From Hyphomicrobiales bacterium (GTDB lineage Bacteria > Pseudomonadota > Alphaproteobacteria > Rhizobiales > Devosiaceae), in assembly GCA_900470445.1 (NCBI GenBank), contig UCAU01000006.1:217224-281223 (forward strand): DNA of 64,000 bases, in the 5' to 3' direction. The notes beneath the pieces were generated by a model that ran no database searches, was not told the origin of the DNA, and saw only the letters and a list, made by a program, of their open reading frames with translations. Below, piece after piece: positions 37,910 through 47,025 of this stretch. The translations under genes were made by a program, and so were the position numbers. How positions within the stretch are numbered: position 1 is the first letter of the stretch; every line of letters begins with the position of its first letter.

Positions 37910-39291
37910 TGGCACTCGACATTCTCATTATCGACGACGAAGACGACATCCGCGACCTGATCGCCGGCATTCTGGAGGACGAGGGATTTGAAACCCGGCA
38001 GGCCCATGATGCCGATAGCGGGCTCAACGAAATCGCCCGCCGGCGCCCCAGCCTGGTCTTCCTCGATATCTGGATGCAGGGCTCGCGTCTGGATGGTCTG
38101 CAGTTGCTCGATGTGTTTCAGAGTCAGCACCCGGACATGCCGGTGGTGATGATTTCGGGGCACGGCAATGTCGAAACCGCCGTCTCGGCTATCCGTCGCG
38201 GCGCCTATGACTACATCGAAAAGCCGTTCAAGATCGACCGGCTGCTGCACATCACGCAGCGCGCCATGGAAGCCACTCGTCTGCGCAACGAGGTTGCCGA
38301 GCTCAAGGAACGCTCGGCGAGCAAGAGCATCGACATGGTGGGCACCTCGCCCGCCTTGCAGCAGGTGCGCGGCATTATCGAGAAGTCGGCGCCGACCAAT
38401 TCGCGTATCTTTGTCTCCGGCCCATCTGGCGCCGGCAAGGGCCTGGTTGCCCGCTTGATCCATCAGCGCAGCCCGCGCGCTGACGCGCCGTTCGTCGAAA
38501 TCAACGCCTCGCTTTACGCACCCGAGGAAGTGCCAGTCGTGCTGTTCGGCCGCGAGGCTCGCGAAAAGACCGGCATTCTCAAGGTTGAGGTCGGCGCGCT
38601 TGAACGCGCGCATGGCGGCACGCTGTATTTGTCGGAAGTGACTACTTTGCCGGCCCAGACTCAGGCGGCGCTGCTGCGCACCCTGGTCGAAAACCGCTTC
38701 AATCGCGTCGGCGGCACGCAGGCTGTGCCGATCGACGTGCGCATCATTTCATCCAGTTCGCAGAACGTTGCCGCCCAGATCGAGGGCGGTGAGTTCCGCT
38801 CGGACCTGTTCCATCGCCTCTCCATCGTACCGCTCCCCCTCACGCCGCTCAAGGAGCGCCGCGAGGACGTGCCGCCACTGGTCAGCGTCTTCATCGAACA
38901 GGTCTGCCGCATGCATAATCTGCAGCGGCTGACGGTGGGCGATGACGCGATTGCGGTGTTGCAGGCGCAGGAATGGCCGGGCAATGCGCGGCAGTTGCGC
39001 AATTCCATCGAACGCCTGCTGATTCTGATGAAGGACCAGCAGCCCGAGGACGGGGTGATCACCGCCGCCATGCTGCCATCCGACATTGGCGAAGTGCTGC
39101 CCACAGTAGGCGATACCGACGCTTCGGCGCATCTGATGAGCCTGCCGCTGCGCGACGCGCGTGAGGTGTTCGAGCGGCAATATCTGCTGGCGCAGATCGA
39201 GCGTTTCGGCGGCAATATCTCCAAAACAGCCGAATTTGTCGGCATGGAACGCAGCGCCTTGCACCGCAAAATCAAGTCGCTGGGGCTTTGA
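37909..39291 (+). CDS. ntrX: response regulator NtrX with degenerate sigma-54 activation domain
   Basis: A 460-aa regulator: receiver (Asp53 in LVFLDIWMQG), AAA+ (140-370) and Fis-type HTH (GGNISKTAEFVGMERSALHRK). Walker A is kept as SGPSGAGKGLVARL. The loop that reads GAFTGA in NtrC is REAREKTGIL here, and Walker B reads TLYLSEV with Ser in place of the magnesium-binding Asp. Loss of GAFTGA is known for alphaproteobacterial NtrX, which therefore should not activate sigma-54 and probably acts as a sigma-70 regulator or repressor. The Walker B change suggests weak or absent ATP hydrolysis. Confidence 0.95.
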   Translation: MALDILIIDDEDDIRDLIAGILEDEGFETRQAHDADSGLNEIARRRPSLVFLDIWMQGSRLDGLQLLDVFQSQHPDMPVVMISGHGNVETAVSAIRRGAYDYIEKPFKIDRLLHITQRAMEATRLRNEVAELKERSASKSIDMVGTSPALQQVRGIIEKSAPTNSRIFVSGPSGAGKGLVARLIHQRSPRADAPFVEINASLYAPEEVPVVLFGREAREKTGILKVEVGALERAHGGTLYLSEVTTLPAQTQAALLRTLVENRFNRVGGTQAVPIDVRIISSSSQNVAAQIEGGEFRSDLFHRLSIVPLPLTPLKERREDVPPLVSVFIEQVCRMHNLQRLTVGDDAIAVLQAQEWPGNARQLRNSIERLLILMKDQQPEDGVITAAMLPSDIGEVLPTVGDTDASAHLMSLPLRDAREVFERQYLLAQIERFGGNISKTAEFVGMERSALHRKIKSLGL

Positions 39292-39470
39292 AAATTGGGC
39301 GGAGGCTATGCACGAGGCGCGGGTAGGCAGCCTTGGGCTTCTGTGCCATAGTGTTTAACGTGTAGTGAATGCACTTTTGCGATGGGGGCGGAGCGTCGGC
39401 TTTCGCGCCCAGCCTGGACCAGCCAGCGCAATTATAACAGCGACAACAAATGCCGCGAAAAGAGACCTAA
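39292..39470 (+). promoter_or_regulatory. hfq upstream region
   Basis: A 179-bp gap between ntrX and hfq, expected to hold the hfq promoter. TTAA-N7-TGAA at 39355-39369 resembles a CtrA box with one poor half. In many Hyphomicrobiales a trkA gene lies here; it is absent in this window, and I see no remnant of it. Confidence 0.35.
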
Positions 39471-39719
39471 ATGGCTAGCGAAAAACAACAAAATCTCCAG
39501 GACTCTTTCCTCAACCACGTCCGCAAGCAGAAGGTGCCCGTCACGATTTTCCTCGTGAACGGCGTCAAGCTGCAGGGTGTCATCACCTGGTTCGACAATT
39601 TCTGCCTGTTGCTGCGCCGTGACGCCCAGTCCCAACTGGTCTATAAGCACGCCATCTCGACGATCATGCCGGGCGCGCCGATCCAGCTGTTCGATCCAGA
39701 ACAGAACCACGACGACTAA
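39471..39719 (+). CDS. hfq: RNA chaperone Hfq
   Basis: An 82-aa Sm-like protein that forms hexamers and promotes sRNA-mRNA pairing. The N-terminus [20 protein letters not shown] is Sm1, with Gln in the proximal uridine-binding site, and [18 protein letters not shown] follows. The Sm2 motif is [10 protein letters not shown]. The short acidic C-terminal tail (EQNHDD) is typical of alphaproteobacterial Hfq. It lies upstream of hflX with 9 bp between, the conserved hfq-hflX pairing. Confidence 0.98.
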   Translation: MASEKQQNLQDSFLNHVRKQKVPVTIFLVNGVKLQGVITWFDNFCLLLRRDAQSQLVYKHAISTIMPGAPIQLFDPEQNHDD

Positions 39720-39728
39720 CGAGCTTAT

Positions 39729-41111
39729 ATGAGCGATTTTCATGACGACGACGAGGCCGTCCAAAAGGGCGGCCCGCAGGCGTTTATCGACCAACGCGCC
39801 CAACCGACACGGGCCGGATTGATTTGCCCCGATGTCCGCGGGGCCGTTTCCCAGCACAGTATCGAAGCCCGCAAGGCGGAGTTTGAAGGCCTGGCTGGCG
39901 CAATCCGGCTGGAGATTGCCTTCTCCGAAATCGTCAAGGTGCGCGAGGTCAAGCCGGCGACGTTCATCGGCGGCGGCCATGTCGAAACCCTGGCCGCCCG
40001 CGTCAAAGAGGACGAGATCGACCTGCTCTTGGTCGATGCTGCGCTGACCCCGATCCAGCAGCGTAATCTGGAAAAGGAAACCGGCACCAAGGTGCTGGAC
40101 CGTACCGGGCTGATCCTCGAGATTTTCGGCGAGCGCGCCGCGACACGCGAGGGCGTATTGCAGGTCGAGCTTGCGCACCTCAATTACCAGAAGAGCCGCC
40201 TCGTGCGCTCCTGGACCCACCTTGAACGCCAGCGCGGCAGCGGCGGCATGGGCTTTATGGGCGGCCCGGGCGAAACGCAGATCGAAAGCGATCGGCGCCA
40301 GCTGACCGACCGCATCGTGCTGCTCGAAGACCGGCTGGAAAAGGTCAAGAAGACCCGCGCCCAGCAGCGCCGCCAGCGCGACGACACGCCATTCCCGATC
40401 GTTGCACTGGTCGGCTACACCAATGCCGGAAAGTCGAGCCTGTTCAACACGCTGACCGGGGCAGGGGTGTTTGCCGAAGACCTGCTCTTCGCCACTCTCG
40501 ACACCACTGTGCGCAAGCTCGAATTGCCGCATGGCAGGGCAGTGATGCTCAGCGACACGGTGGGCTTTGTCGCCGACCTGCCGACCGACCTCGTCGCTGC
40601 CTTCCGCGCCACGCTCGAAGAAGTCGTCGATGCCGACGTGATCCTGCATGCCCGCGACGTGGCCAACCCCGACCATCTGGCGCAGGCGCTCGATGTGCTC
40701 AAGGTGCTGGGCGACCTGGGTGTGTCGGTGGAAACCACGCCGGTCATCGAAGTCTGGAACAAGGTCGATCTGCTTGGAACCGTCGACGGTTCGACTGAGG
40801 AAGCCCTGGCTGCCATCAGCCCAGCCGGTCGCGTTGCGGCCGTGGTGCCGGTTTCGGCCAAGACGGAGCAGGGGCTAGACGCGCTCAAGTTGGCTATCGA
40901 AGCCGCGCTTGCCGAAAAGAGCCGCACCTATCACGTGCATGTGCCGCATAGCGCGGGGAGCGACATCGGCTGGCTGCACTCGCATGCCGAGATTATCTCG
41001 CGCGATGAGGCCACCGAAAAAGGCTCCGGCTTCGTCGTGCGCGTGGAACCCCGCCACAAAGCGGCGTTTCTCGAACGCTTTAACGGACGGATCGAAGGGT
41101 CTGACGCCTAG
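39729..41111 (+). CDS. hflX: ribosome-associated GTPase HflX
   Basis: A 460-aa GTPase that can split stalled or heat-damaged ribosomes. The N-terminal HflX domain ends in the glycine-rich GGMGFMGGPGETQIESDRR, then a coiled coil (LLEDRLEKVKKTRAQQRRQR), and the G domain from about residue 220: G1 GYTNAGKSSLFN, G3 DTVGFVADLP and G4 WNKVDLL. The C-terminal subdomain is complete. The stop codon overlaps that of the convergent mazG gene (shared CTAG), leaving no spacer for a terminator. Confidence 0.96.
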   Translation: MSDFHDDDEAVQKGGPQAFIDQRAQPTRAGLICPDVRGAVSQHSIEARKAEFEGLAGAIRLEIAFSEIVKVREVKPATFIGGGHVETLAARVKEDEIDLLLVDAALTPIQQRNLEKETGTKVLDRTGLILEIFGERAATREGVLQVELAHLNYQKSRLVRSWTHLERQRGSGGMGFMGGPGETQIESDRRQLTDRIVLLEDRLEKVKKTRAQQRRQRDDTPFPIVALVGYTNAGKSSLFNTLTGAGVFAEDLLFATLDTTVRKLELPHGRAVMLSDTVGFVADLPTDLVAAFRATLEEVVDADVILHARDVANPDHLAQALDVLKVLGDLGVSVETTPVIEVWNKVDLLGTVDGSTEEALAAISPAGRVAAVVPVSAKTEQGLDALKLAIEAALAEKSRTYHVHVPHSAGSDIGWLHSHAEIISRDEATEKGSGFVVRVEPRHKAAFLERFNGRIEGSDA

Positions 41112-41917
41112 GCCTTGTCGGCCTTACGAATCTCGTTCCAATAGCCATCCAGACGTTCGAGCCCGGCATTGCCGGGTTCGATATCGTCCTCGCGGCACCT
41201 GGCCTCCACATAATGGAAGCGCCGGGTGAATTTGAGATTGGCATCGCGCAAGGCCGCTTCGGCGTCCACGCCAGCGTGGCGCGCGAGATTGACGACGGCA
41301 AACAGCAGGTCGCCGATTTCCTCATGCGCTGCCGCTGGATCGCCCGCTGCTACAGCCTCATCGACCTCATCCAGTTCTTCGACCGCCTTGGCCCGCACGG
41401 AGGCATAGTCCGGCCAGTCGAAACCAACCTTGGCGGCGCGCTTGGTGAGCTTTTCGGCCCGCGCCAGAGCGGGCAGGGGCGTGGCGACATCGTCGAGCAC
41501 TGAAGGCGTGGTTTCGCCCTTGCGGGCTGCCTTGGCGGCGCGCTCCTCGGTCTTGATTGCCTCCCAGCGGCCCTTGGCAGCATCGGAATCACTGGCGTCG
41601 AGATCGCCGAACACATGCGGGTGCCGGCGAATGAGCTTTTCGGTAATGCCGTAGATCACGTCGCCAATGTCGAAATGCCCGGCCTCGCTGGCCATCTGCG
41701 CGTGATAGATCGGCTGCAACAGCAGATCGCCCAGCTCTTCCCGCAAATCGGAAAAATCCTGCCGCTCGATCGCGTCGGCGACCTCGTAAGCCTCTTCGAT
41801 CGTGTAGTGGCGAATGGACGAGAAATCCTGCTCCAGATCCCAGGGGCAACCGCCCACCGGATTGCGCAGCGCCACCATGATCTCGATGAGGCGGGAGATA
41901 TCGCGGGAGGGCTGCAT
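41108..41917 (-). CDS. mazG: nucleoside triphosphate pyrophosphohydrolase MazG
   Basis: A 269-aa protein with two tandem MazG helical domains, as in E. coli MazG, which hydrolyses NTPs and dNTPs to monophosphates. The first domain has the metal-binding EExxE-type sequence EEAYEVADAIERQDFSDLREELGDLL near residues 35-65. The second has EELDEVDEAVAAGDPAAAHEEIGDLL near 195-220. An internal insertion of about 40 residues separates them. The ATG at 41917 yields the typical IMVALRNPVGGCPWDLEQD. It is convergent to hflX and is probably monocistronic. Confidence 0.95.
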   Translation of the reverse strand: MQPSRDISRLIEIMVALRNPVGGCPWDLEQDFSSIRHYTIEEAYEVADAIERQDFSDLREELGDLLLQPIYHAQMASEAGHFDIGDVIYGITEKLIRRHPHVFGDLDASDSDAAKGRWEAIKTEERAAKAARKGETTPSVLDDVATPLPALARAEKLTKRAAKVGFDWPDYASVRAKAVEELDEVDEAVAAGDPAAAHEEIGDLLFAVVNLARHAGVDAEAALRDANLKFTRRFHYVEARCREDDIEPGNAGLERLDGYWNEIRKADKA

Positions 41918-41950
41918 GGCGGACTCATGGCTAGGAATCGGAGTTGCAGT

Positions 41951-42547
41951 CTAGAACTTGCCGATCTCGCTGCGAACCGTCTGAATGAACCCGGTGAGTT
42001 GCTCGGGCGTACAATTGTTCATGTCGTAGAGCGCCAGATATTTCGGCGGCATTCGCCCCCGGAAGGTGGCCCAACCCCAGCGGCGGGCGATGCGGCGCGG
42101 CGGATCGCCCATAAGCATGGTGCGCCAGCGATTGCCGCCATAGGTGGTGATAAAGACCGCCTTCTTGATGTTTGTCAGGTTCGGAACCAGCCGCCCCCGA
42201 TCCCCGCCACCCTCCATCACAAAGGACACGCCCGGCAGGAATATGCGGTCGAAATATCCTTTTAAAATAGCTGGATAGCCGTAATTCCATACAGGGTGCA
42301 CGAAGACGATGGCTTCTGCCGCCCGCAGCCGATCGACATAGGGCTTGATTGCCGGCGTCAGATTGCCGGGCACCTCATGGTAATTGAGGCGTTCCTCCCG
42401 GCTCAGCACGGCGTCAAACTGCTCGTCATAAAGATTGAGGGCATCGACCTCATGTCCATTGTCGATCAGTTCGCCTACCACAGCATCGAACAGAGCCCGG
42501 TTGTAGCTCGTTTCCACCGGGTGAGCGTGAACCACATGAACGCGCAT
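41951..42547 (-). CDS. NAD(P)H-dependent oxidoreductase, flavodoxin-like fold
   Basis: A 198-aa protein of the NQO/MdaB flavodoxin-fold group: MRVHVVHAHPVETSYNRALF binds the FMN/FAD phosphate, and IVFVHPVWNYGYPAILKGYFDR is the conserved second flavin loop. Members reduce quinones or other two-electron acceptors with NAD(P)H. It is the last gene of the six-gene minus-strand operon, overlapping the FAD oxidase stop (TGATG). That context suggests it provides a reductive step or recycles electrons for the pathway, which is inference. Confidence 0.85.
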   Translation of the reverse strand: MRVHVVHAHPVETSYNRALFDAVVGELIDNGHEVDALNLYDEQFDAVLSREERLNYHEVPGNLTPAIKPYVDRLRAAEAIVFVHPVWNYGYPAILKGYFDRIFLPGVSFVMEGGGDRGRLVPNLTNIKKAVFITTYGGNRWRTMLMGDPPRRIARRWGWATFRGRMPPKYLALYDMNNCTPEQLTGFIQTVRSEIGKF

Positions 42548-43947
42548 CAGGCGGCATTCACTGGATTGAGGCCGTCGAACAGCCAGACGCGGCCGGCATT
42601 GAAGTCGAAATTTGGATCGTCCCAGGCGATCATCTTACCGGGATTGAGCATGCCCTTGGGGTCGGCTTCGCGCTTGAAATCGAGCTGTTTCTGGTCGGTC
42701 CGCTTCATGCCGCCTTCCTCAAGTGTGTAGCGATGCGGATTAAACACGGTGCAGCCGTTTTCCTCATGGATGCGGATGATCTCGTTGAGCCGTTCTTCGG
42801 TGGTGTAGCGCACCAGCGGCAGCCCGCCATACATGACCACACCGTCCTGCCGGCCGACCTCGATATGCATGGGCAGCTCGTCGCCAAGAATCGAGATGAT
42901 CTTTTCGACATGAGCGACGGTCGGGTAGCGCGTCTGCAGATAGGTGATGGTCGGATCGACCTTGAGCGCCCGCAACGTCGTGTGGTTCCAGGCAAGCTCA
43001 TAGACGGGCGGCAGGCGCTTGAGCTCTTCGGCACTGGCCTCGTCCGAGCGATAGAGCATTTCGCCCTTGTGATGGGCGACGAACAGCGTCATCGCGTCCA
43101 CGGCCACCGGCGCCACCATCAGCAGCACGACGGACTGGCCATCGCGGATATAGGGCTTGTGCCGGTTGAAATAGTCCTGCGGGATCGGAGCCGCGCAGGG
43201 CGCCACTTCCTTGACCAGCAAGCCATCCTGCAGCGCGACCGCGCCGCCAAAGCGGCAGGCCTCAATGAAGTCGTCGAAGCCGACGATCATATCGACCCAG
43301 TCATGCGCCTGCGTCAGGGGCATTTCCGCCTCAACGATAATGCCATTGGTGCCATAGGCATGGGCGACCTTGAGGATGTCCTCGCCCACCAGATCCAGCT
43401 CGCGCGGGTTTTCTTCGCAGGTGATGACCTTCACCCCCAGAATGCTGCCGATATTGCGCAGACCACCCCAACGGATCGAGCCGACGCCGCCCGACCCGCC
43501 GGCAATAAAGCCGCCGATGCTGGCCATGCGATAGGTCGAGGGATGAAAGCGTAACTCGCCGTTTACGGCTTCCCGCGTCTGGTGATCCATCTGTTCGAGC
43601 ACCGCACCGGCCTGGGCGCGCACACGGTCCGGTTTGATCTCCAGAACCTTGTCCATATTCATCAGATTGAGCATGGCGCCGCCCGAAAGCGGCATGGCCT
43701 GGCCGTAATTGCCAGTGCCGGCCCCGCGCGGGGTGATGGCAATGCCATGGCGGAACGCGGCGGCGAGGACGGTTTTCACCTCCGCATTGGAGCGCGGCGA
43801 CACCACGATTTCCGCGGTCACATGATCGAGCTTGGCCTTCAGTATCGGGGAATACCAATAATGGTCGCGGCTGCGTTGCTGGACGATGCGGGGATGATCC
43901 TCGACGGGAATATCGCCAAGGTCAGCGCGGAAATCTGAAATGCTCAT
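42547..43947 (-). CDS. FAD-binding oxidoreductase (GlcD/VAO type)
   Basis: A 466-aa flavoprotein with an N-terminal PCMH FAD-binding domain: VSPRSNAEVKTVLAAAF, RGAGTGNYGQAMPLSGG near residue 75 and GGFIAGGSGGVGSIRWGG near 145. A C-terminal FAD-linked oxidase domain follows. The closest general class is glycolate oxidase GlcD/D-lactate dehydrogenase, but it lacks the cysteine-rich GlcF partner. It could dehydrogenate a hydroxy acid or an amine. It overlaps the amidohydrolase stop by ATGA, so all catabolic genes here are translated as a coupled series. Confidence 0.85.
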   Translation of the reverse strand: MSISDFRADLGDIPVEDHPRIVQQRSRDHYWYSPILKAKLDHVTAEIVVSPRSNAEVKTVLAAAFRHGIAITPRGAGTGNYGQAMPLSGGAMLNLMNMDKVLEIKPDRVRAQAGAVLEQMDHQTREAVNGELRFHPSTYRMASIGGFIAGGSGGVGSIRWGGLRNIGSILGVKVITCEENPRELDLVGEDILKVAHAYGTNGIIVEAEMPLTQAHDWVDMIVGFDDFIEACRFGGAVALQDGLLVKEVAPCAAPIPQDYFNRHKPYIRDGQSVVLLMVAPVAVDAMTLFVAHHKGEMLYRSDEASAEELKRLPPVYELAWNHTTLRALKVDPTITYLQTRYPTVAHVEKIISILGDELPMHIEVGRQDGVVMYGGLPLVRYTTEERLNEIIRIHEENGCTVFNPHRYTLEEGGMKRTDQKQLDFKREADPKGMLNPGKMIAWDDPNFDFNAGRVWLFDGLNPVNAA

Positions 43948-45263
43948 GCGTGTCGTCCCATCAGGTCGTCGAGTTCGCGATAATCGGGCAGGGTGGTGTC
44001 GATAGCAGCGCCATTGCGCAGCACGACGCGATCGGTTTGCGGCCGGGACATCAGCTCGTTCCAGGTGCGGGCGCGGAACAGCACCAGCTCGGCAGGAAGC
44101 CCCGCGCTGATCGTGCCGGAATAATCGAAGCCGCCAATGGCCGCCGGCTCGGCGCTGACCGAACGCGCCCAGGTAAAGGCATCGGCCTGCGGATGGTCGA
44201 AATGCAAAATCCGCGCGCCTTCGCGCAGGACTTCAAAGCCATCGAGATCGCCATAGGCATAGAACGGGTCGCGCGTATTGTCCGACGCGATGGCAACCGG
44301 CACCCCGGCCGCCTTGAGTTCGTTGAGCAGGGTAACGCCCCGCCAGCGCGGCGTCCGCACCCCGCCAACATTGCGCCGATCCTGCAGATACATATTGCAG
44401 ATCGGCAGCGAGACGACGGCAATGCCCGCCTGCGCGACGCGCTCGATTGTCGCCATCGCCGTCGCTTCGGGCTGAATGGCGATGGCGCAGCAATGCCCGG
44501 CCGTCACCTTGCCGGCAAAACCGGTCTCGATCACCGCATCGGCCAGGCTCTGCAAAGCGTCGGCCGCCGGGTCTCCCGTTTCGTCGATATGCAGGTCCAC
44601 ATCGAGACCGAAATCGCCGGCCACTTCGAGCAGCGCCCGCATGATGGCGGGATTGTCCGGGTGAACACCCGTGGAGCCGCCCAGCAGCCCCTTAGCAGCT
44701 TTGGTGCGCGTGGCGACGGCGCGAAGCGCCGCCGGGTCAAGAATGGTGTCGGGGCCCATAAGACCTGCCGCCTGAAGCTCGATCCGACCCACCCAACGCT
44801 CGCGCACGGCCTCGAACACGTCCCAGGAAATCTCATGCTGCGGCGGCGCCGTATCAAGATGCGTCCGCACGGCGGCCGTGCCATGCGCCCAGGCGCAGCG
44901 TAGGGCAAAATCCATGCGCCGCTCGACATCGGCCGCCGCCCAATTGGCGGTGCGGTCCTCGCCGACGGCCATCAGGGCACCAAGCCAGGTGCCATCCGGG
45001 TTTTCCTTGCGCGGCCAGATATGGCCCTTGTCGAGATGGGTATGCAGATCGACAAAGGCTGGCAGCACAATGCCATGGTCGAGATCGATACGATCCGGCC
45101 CAAGCGGGGCGCTGCCAGCGGCACCAAGGCTGATGACCTTGCCGTCGGCAATCTCGATATCGACCAGAATAAGCGCACCCGAGGCGGGCTCGCCCATCAC
45201 TGCTGCCGGCACATTTGCATTGGCCAGCACATAGCGGCCGGTCGAAGGAATAGTGATCGTCAA
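43944..45263 (-). CDS. cytosine deaminase-like amidohydrolase
   Basis: A 439-aa metal-dependent hydrolase of the CodA group. Metal ligands are H74/H76 in DLHTHLDKGHIWP, a His in VDLHIDETGDP, a His in VTAGHCCAIA and an Asp in IASDNTRDPFYAYGD. The segment LPICNMYLQDR corresponds to the CodA substrate-loop LPxxNxxLQxR. The family includes enzymes for cytosine, isoguanine and creatinine, so the substrate is likely a cyclic amidine or ureide, not proven. The start is TTG 45263 with AAGG upstream. It sits between the transporter and the oxidase in the operon. Confidence 0.85.
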   Translation of the reverse strand: MTITIPSTGRYVLANANVPAAVMGEPASGALILVDIEIADGKVISLGAAGSAPLGPDRIDLDHGIVLPAFVDLHTHLDKGHIWPRKENPDGTWLGALMAVGEDRTANWAAADVERRMDFALRCAWAHGTAAVRTHLDTAPPQHEISWDVFEAVRERWVGRIELQAAGLMGPDTILDPAALRAVATRTKAAKGLLGGSTGVHPDNPAIMRALLEVAGDFGLDVDLHIDETGDPAADALQSLADAVIETGFAGKVTAGHCCAIAIQPEATAMATIERVAQAGIAVVSLPICNMYLQDRRNVGGVRTPRWRGVTLLNELKAAGVPVAIASDNTRDPFYAYGDLDGFEVLREGARILHFDHPQADAFTWARSVSAEPAAIGGFDYSGTISAGLPAELVLFRARTWNELMSRPQTDRVVLRNGAAIDTTLPDYRELDDLMGRHA

Positions 45264-45266
45264 ACC

Positions 45267-46130
45267 TTAATTCTCCCGCTTGATGGCGCTCTCATGCCAG
45301 CGATGGAGCGTCAGCCAGGAGATAAACGAAGTTAGCCCGAAGATGGCAATGCCGGTGCCGCACAGCATCAGCAAGGCAACGAAGAGGCGGGGCAGATTGA
45401 GCCGGTACTGGCTTTCCAGCAGCCGGAATGCGAGGCCCGCGCCCTGGCCAGCGGAACCGGCAGCGAACTCCGCGACGACCGCGGCAATCAGCGACAGCCC
45501 GCCACCAATCCGCAACCCGGCCATGAAATAGGGCATCGAGGTCGGGATCTTGAGGTAGAGCAGCGTCTGCCAAGGCGAGGCGCCGTAAAGCTCGAACAGG
45601 TTCAAGAGGTTATGATCGACGCTCTTGAGGCCCTGCGCCATGTTGGAGAGGATGGGGAAGAAGGCCACGAGAAAGGCGCAGATGAGCAAAGCCGTCTGCG
45701 TGTCGGGCGCATAGATCAGCAGCAGCGGCGCAATGGCGATCATCGGCGTCACCTGCAGGATCACCGCGAAGGGAAACAGCGCCAGTTCGAGAACGCGCGA
45801 CTGCACCAGCAGGATCGCCAGCCCCACGCCGCCGATCAGGGCCAGAGCCAGGGCCATGAAGGTGATTTTGAGGGTGACGAGCAGGGCAGGCCATAGCGTG
45901 GCGGAATCGGTGAACAGCGCGATGACGACATCGACCGGGCCAGGCAGGATGTATTTGGGAATGCCGTTGATCGTGACCAGCAAATGCCAGGCCGTGATCG
46001 CCAGTACCAGTGCGATAAGGGGGACTGCGATACGCAACACCTTTTCATTGGTGGTGGCGCGGGGGATCAGGGCCGCCACGGCGGCATCGGTGCCCGCCTC
46101 GGCTGCAGCGATAGTCTTGATCTGGTTCAT
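45267..46130 (-). CDS. ABC transporter permease, SsuC/TauC/ThiX type
   Basis: A 287-aa permease with six membrane helices and the BPD_transp_1 EAA-type loop near residues 185-205 (LFELYGASPWQTLLYLKIP). The N-terminus has a leader of 30 polar residues before the first helix (IALVLAITAWHLLVTI). The set belongs to the nitrate/taurine/hydroxymethylpyrimidine import group. It overlaps the ATPase gene (ATGA). Membership in a pyrimidine-like uptake system is inferred from the binding protein and the adjacent CodA-like enzyme. Confidence 0.92.
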   Translation of the reverse strand: MNQIKTIAAAEAGTDAAVAALIPRATTNEKVLRIAVPLIALVLAITAWHLLVTINGIPKYILPGPVDVVIALFTDSATLWPALLVTLKITFMALALALIGGVGLAILLVQSRVLELALFPFAVILQVTPMIAIAPLLLIYAPDTQTALLICAFLVAFFPILSNMAQGLKSVDHNLLNLFELYGASPWQTLLYLKIPTSMPYFMAGLRIGGGLSLIAAVVAEFAAGSAGQGAGLAFRLLESQYRLNLPRLFVALLMLCGTGIAIFGLTSFISWLTLHRWHESAIKREN

Positions 46131-46984
46131 GACGTGATCTCCGCAGCATGGATGGCGCGTTGCAGCGCATCCGAAACGGTCTGGCAGGTCTGCCGATAGC
46201 CCTCGGAATTGCGATAATCATGGTCGCGAACAGCGGGCTGGGCGATCTGCATATCGGTGAACACCTGGCCCGGCCGCGCCCGCATCACCACGATACGGCT
46301 CGAGAGATAAGCAGACTCGTAGACCGAGTGGGTGACGAAAATCACCGTCATGCCGAACTGCTGCCACAGCCGCAGCACGTCGTCATTGAGCTTCTGGCGC
46401 GTGATTTCGTCGAGCGCCGCAAAGGGCTCATCCATCAGCAGCAGCTTGGGCCGCGTGACGATGGCACGCGCAATCGAGACGCGCATCCGCATGCCGCCGG
46501 ACAGTTCGCGAGGATAGGACTTGGCGAAATCCGCCAGACCGACACTGGCCAGCCCTTCCATGATCCGCTCGCGCGCATCCGCCTTGGAAACGCCCCTGAG
46601 CTTGAGTGGCAGGTGCACATTGTCGAACACGCTAGCCCACGGCATCAGGGTCGGGTCTTGAAAGACAAACCCCACATCGCCCTCGGGCAGGCCCTTGGTG
46701 TTGATCTTGGACGATGGCCAATCGATGCTGCCCGAACTTGGCGCACCCAGCCCCGCAATGATGCGCAGGGCCGTCGACTTGCCGCAACCGGAGGGGCCGA
46801 GTAGCGAGATGAACTCGCCGGCTTTCACATCCAGCGACATGTCCTTGAGGGCCAGCGTGCCGTTGGAGAACACTTTGGTGACGTTGCGCATCGAGACGAT
46901 GGCACGGGGAGCTTCGACCTCGATGGGACGAGCGGCGACGGCAGCTGATGTATCGGTCAATATCGGAACCCGGATTAGGGTCAA
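46127..46984 (-). CDS. ABC transporter ATP-binding protein, SsuB/TauB type
   Basis: A 285-aa ATPase with Walker A LLGPSGCGKSTALRIIAGL, Q-loop FVFQDPTLMPW, signature LSGGMRMRVSIARAI, Walker B LLLMDEPFAALDE and H-loop FVTHSVYESAYLS. All motifs are intact. The start is uncertain. The TTG at 46984 is the furthest upstream, but no ribosome-binding site is clear, and a downstream TTG or the ATG before RNVTKVFSNGTL could be used. It follows the binding-protein gene after a 41-bp gap holding a hairpin. Confidence 0.93.
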   Translation of the reverse strand: MTLIRVPILTDTSAAVAARPIEVEAPRAIVSMRNVTKVFSNGTLALKDMSLDVKAGEFISLLGPSGCGKSTALRIIAGLGAPSSGSIDWPSSKINTKGLPEGDVGFVFQDPTLMPWASVFDNVHLPLKLRGVSKADARERIMEGLASVGLADFAKSYPRELSGGMRMRVSIARAIVTRPKLLLMDEPFAALDEITRQKLNDDVLRLWQQFGMTVIFVTHSVYESAYLSSRIVVMRARPGQVFTDMQIAQPAVRDHDYRNSEGYRQTCQTVSDALQRAIHAAEITS

Positions 46985-46988
46985 AACA

Positions 46989-47010
46989 GCGCGGACGGGA
47001 TTGCCCGCGC
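46989..47010 (-). terminator. intra-operon hairpin between binding-protein and ATPase genes
   Basis: On the minus strand GCGCGG / CCGCGC form a stem around GCAATCCCGT, followed by TGTTTTG. This resembles the leaky hairpins that protect binding-protein mRNA and lower expression of the downstream transporter genes. Confidence 0.45.
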
Positions 47011-47025
47011 CGATTGATCGCGGTG

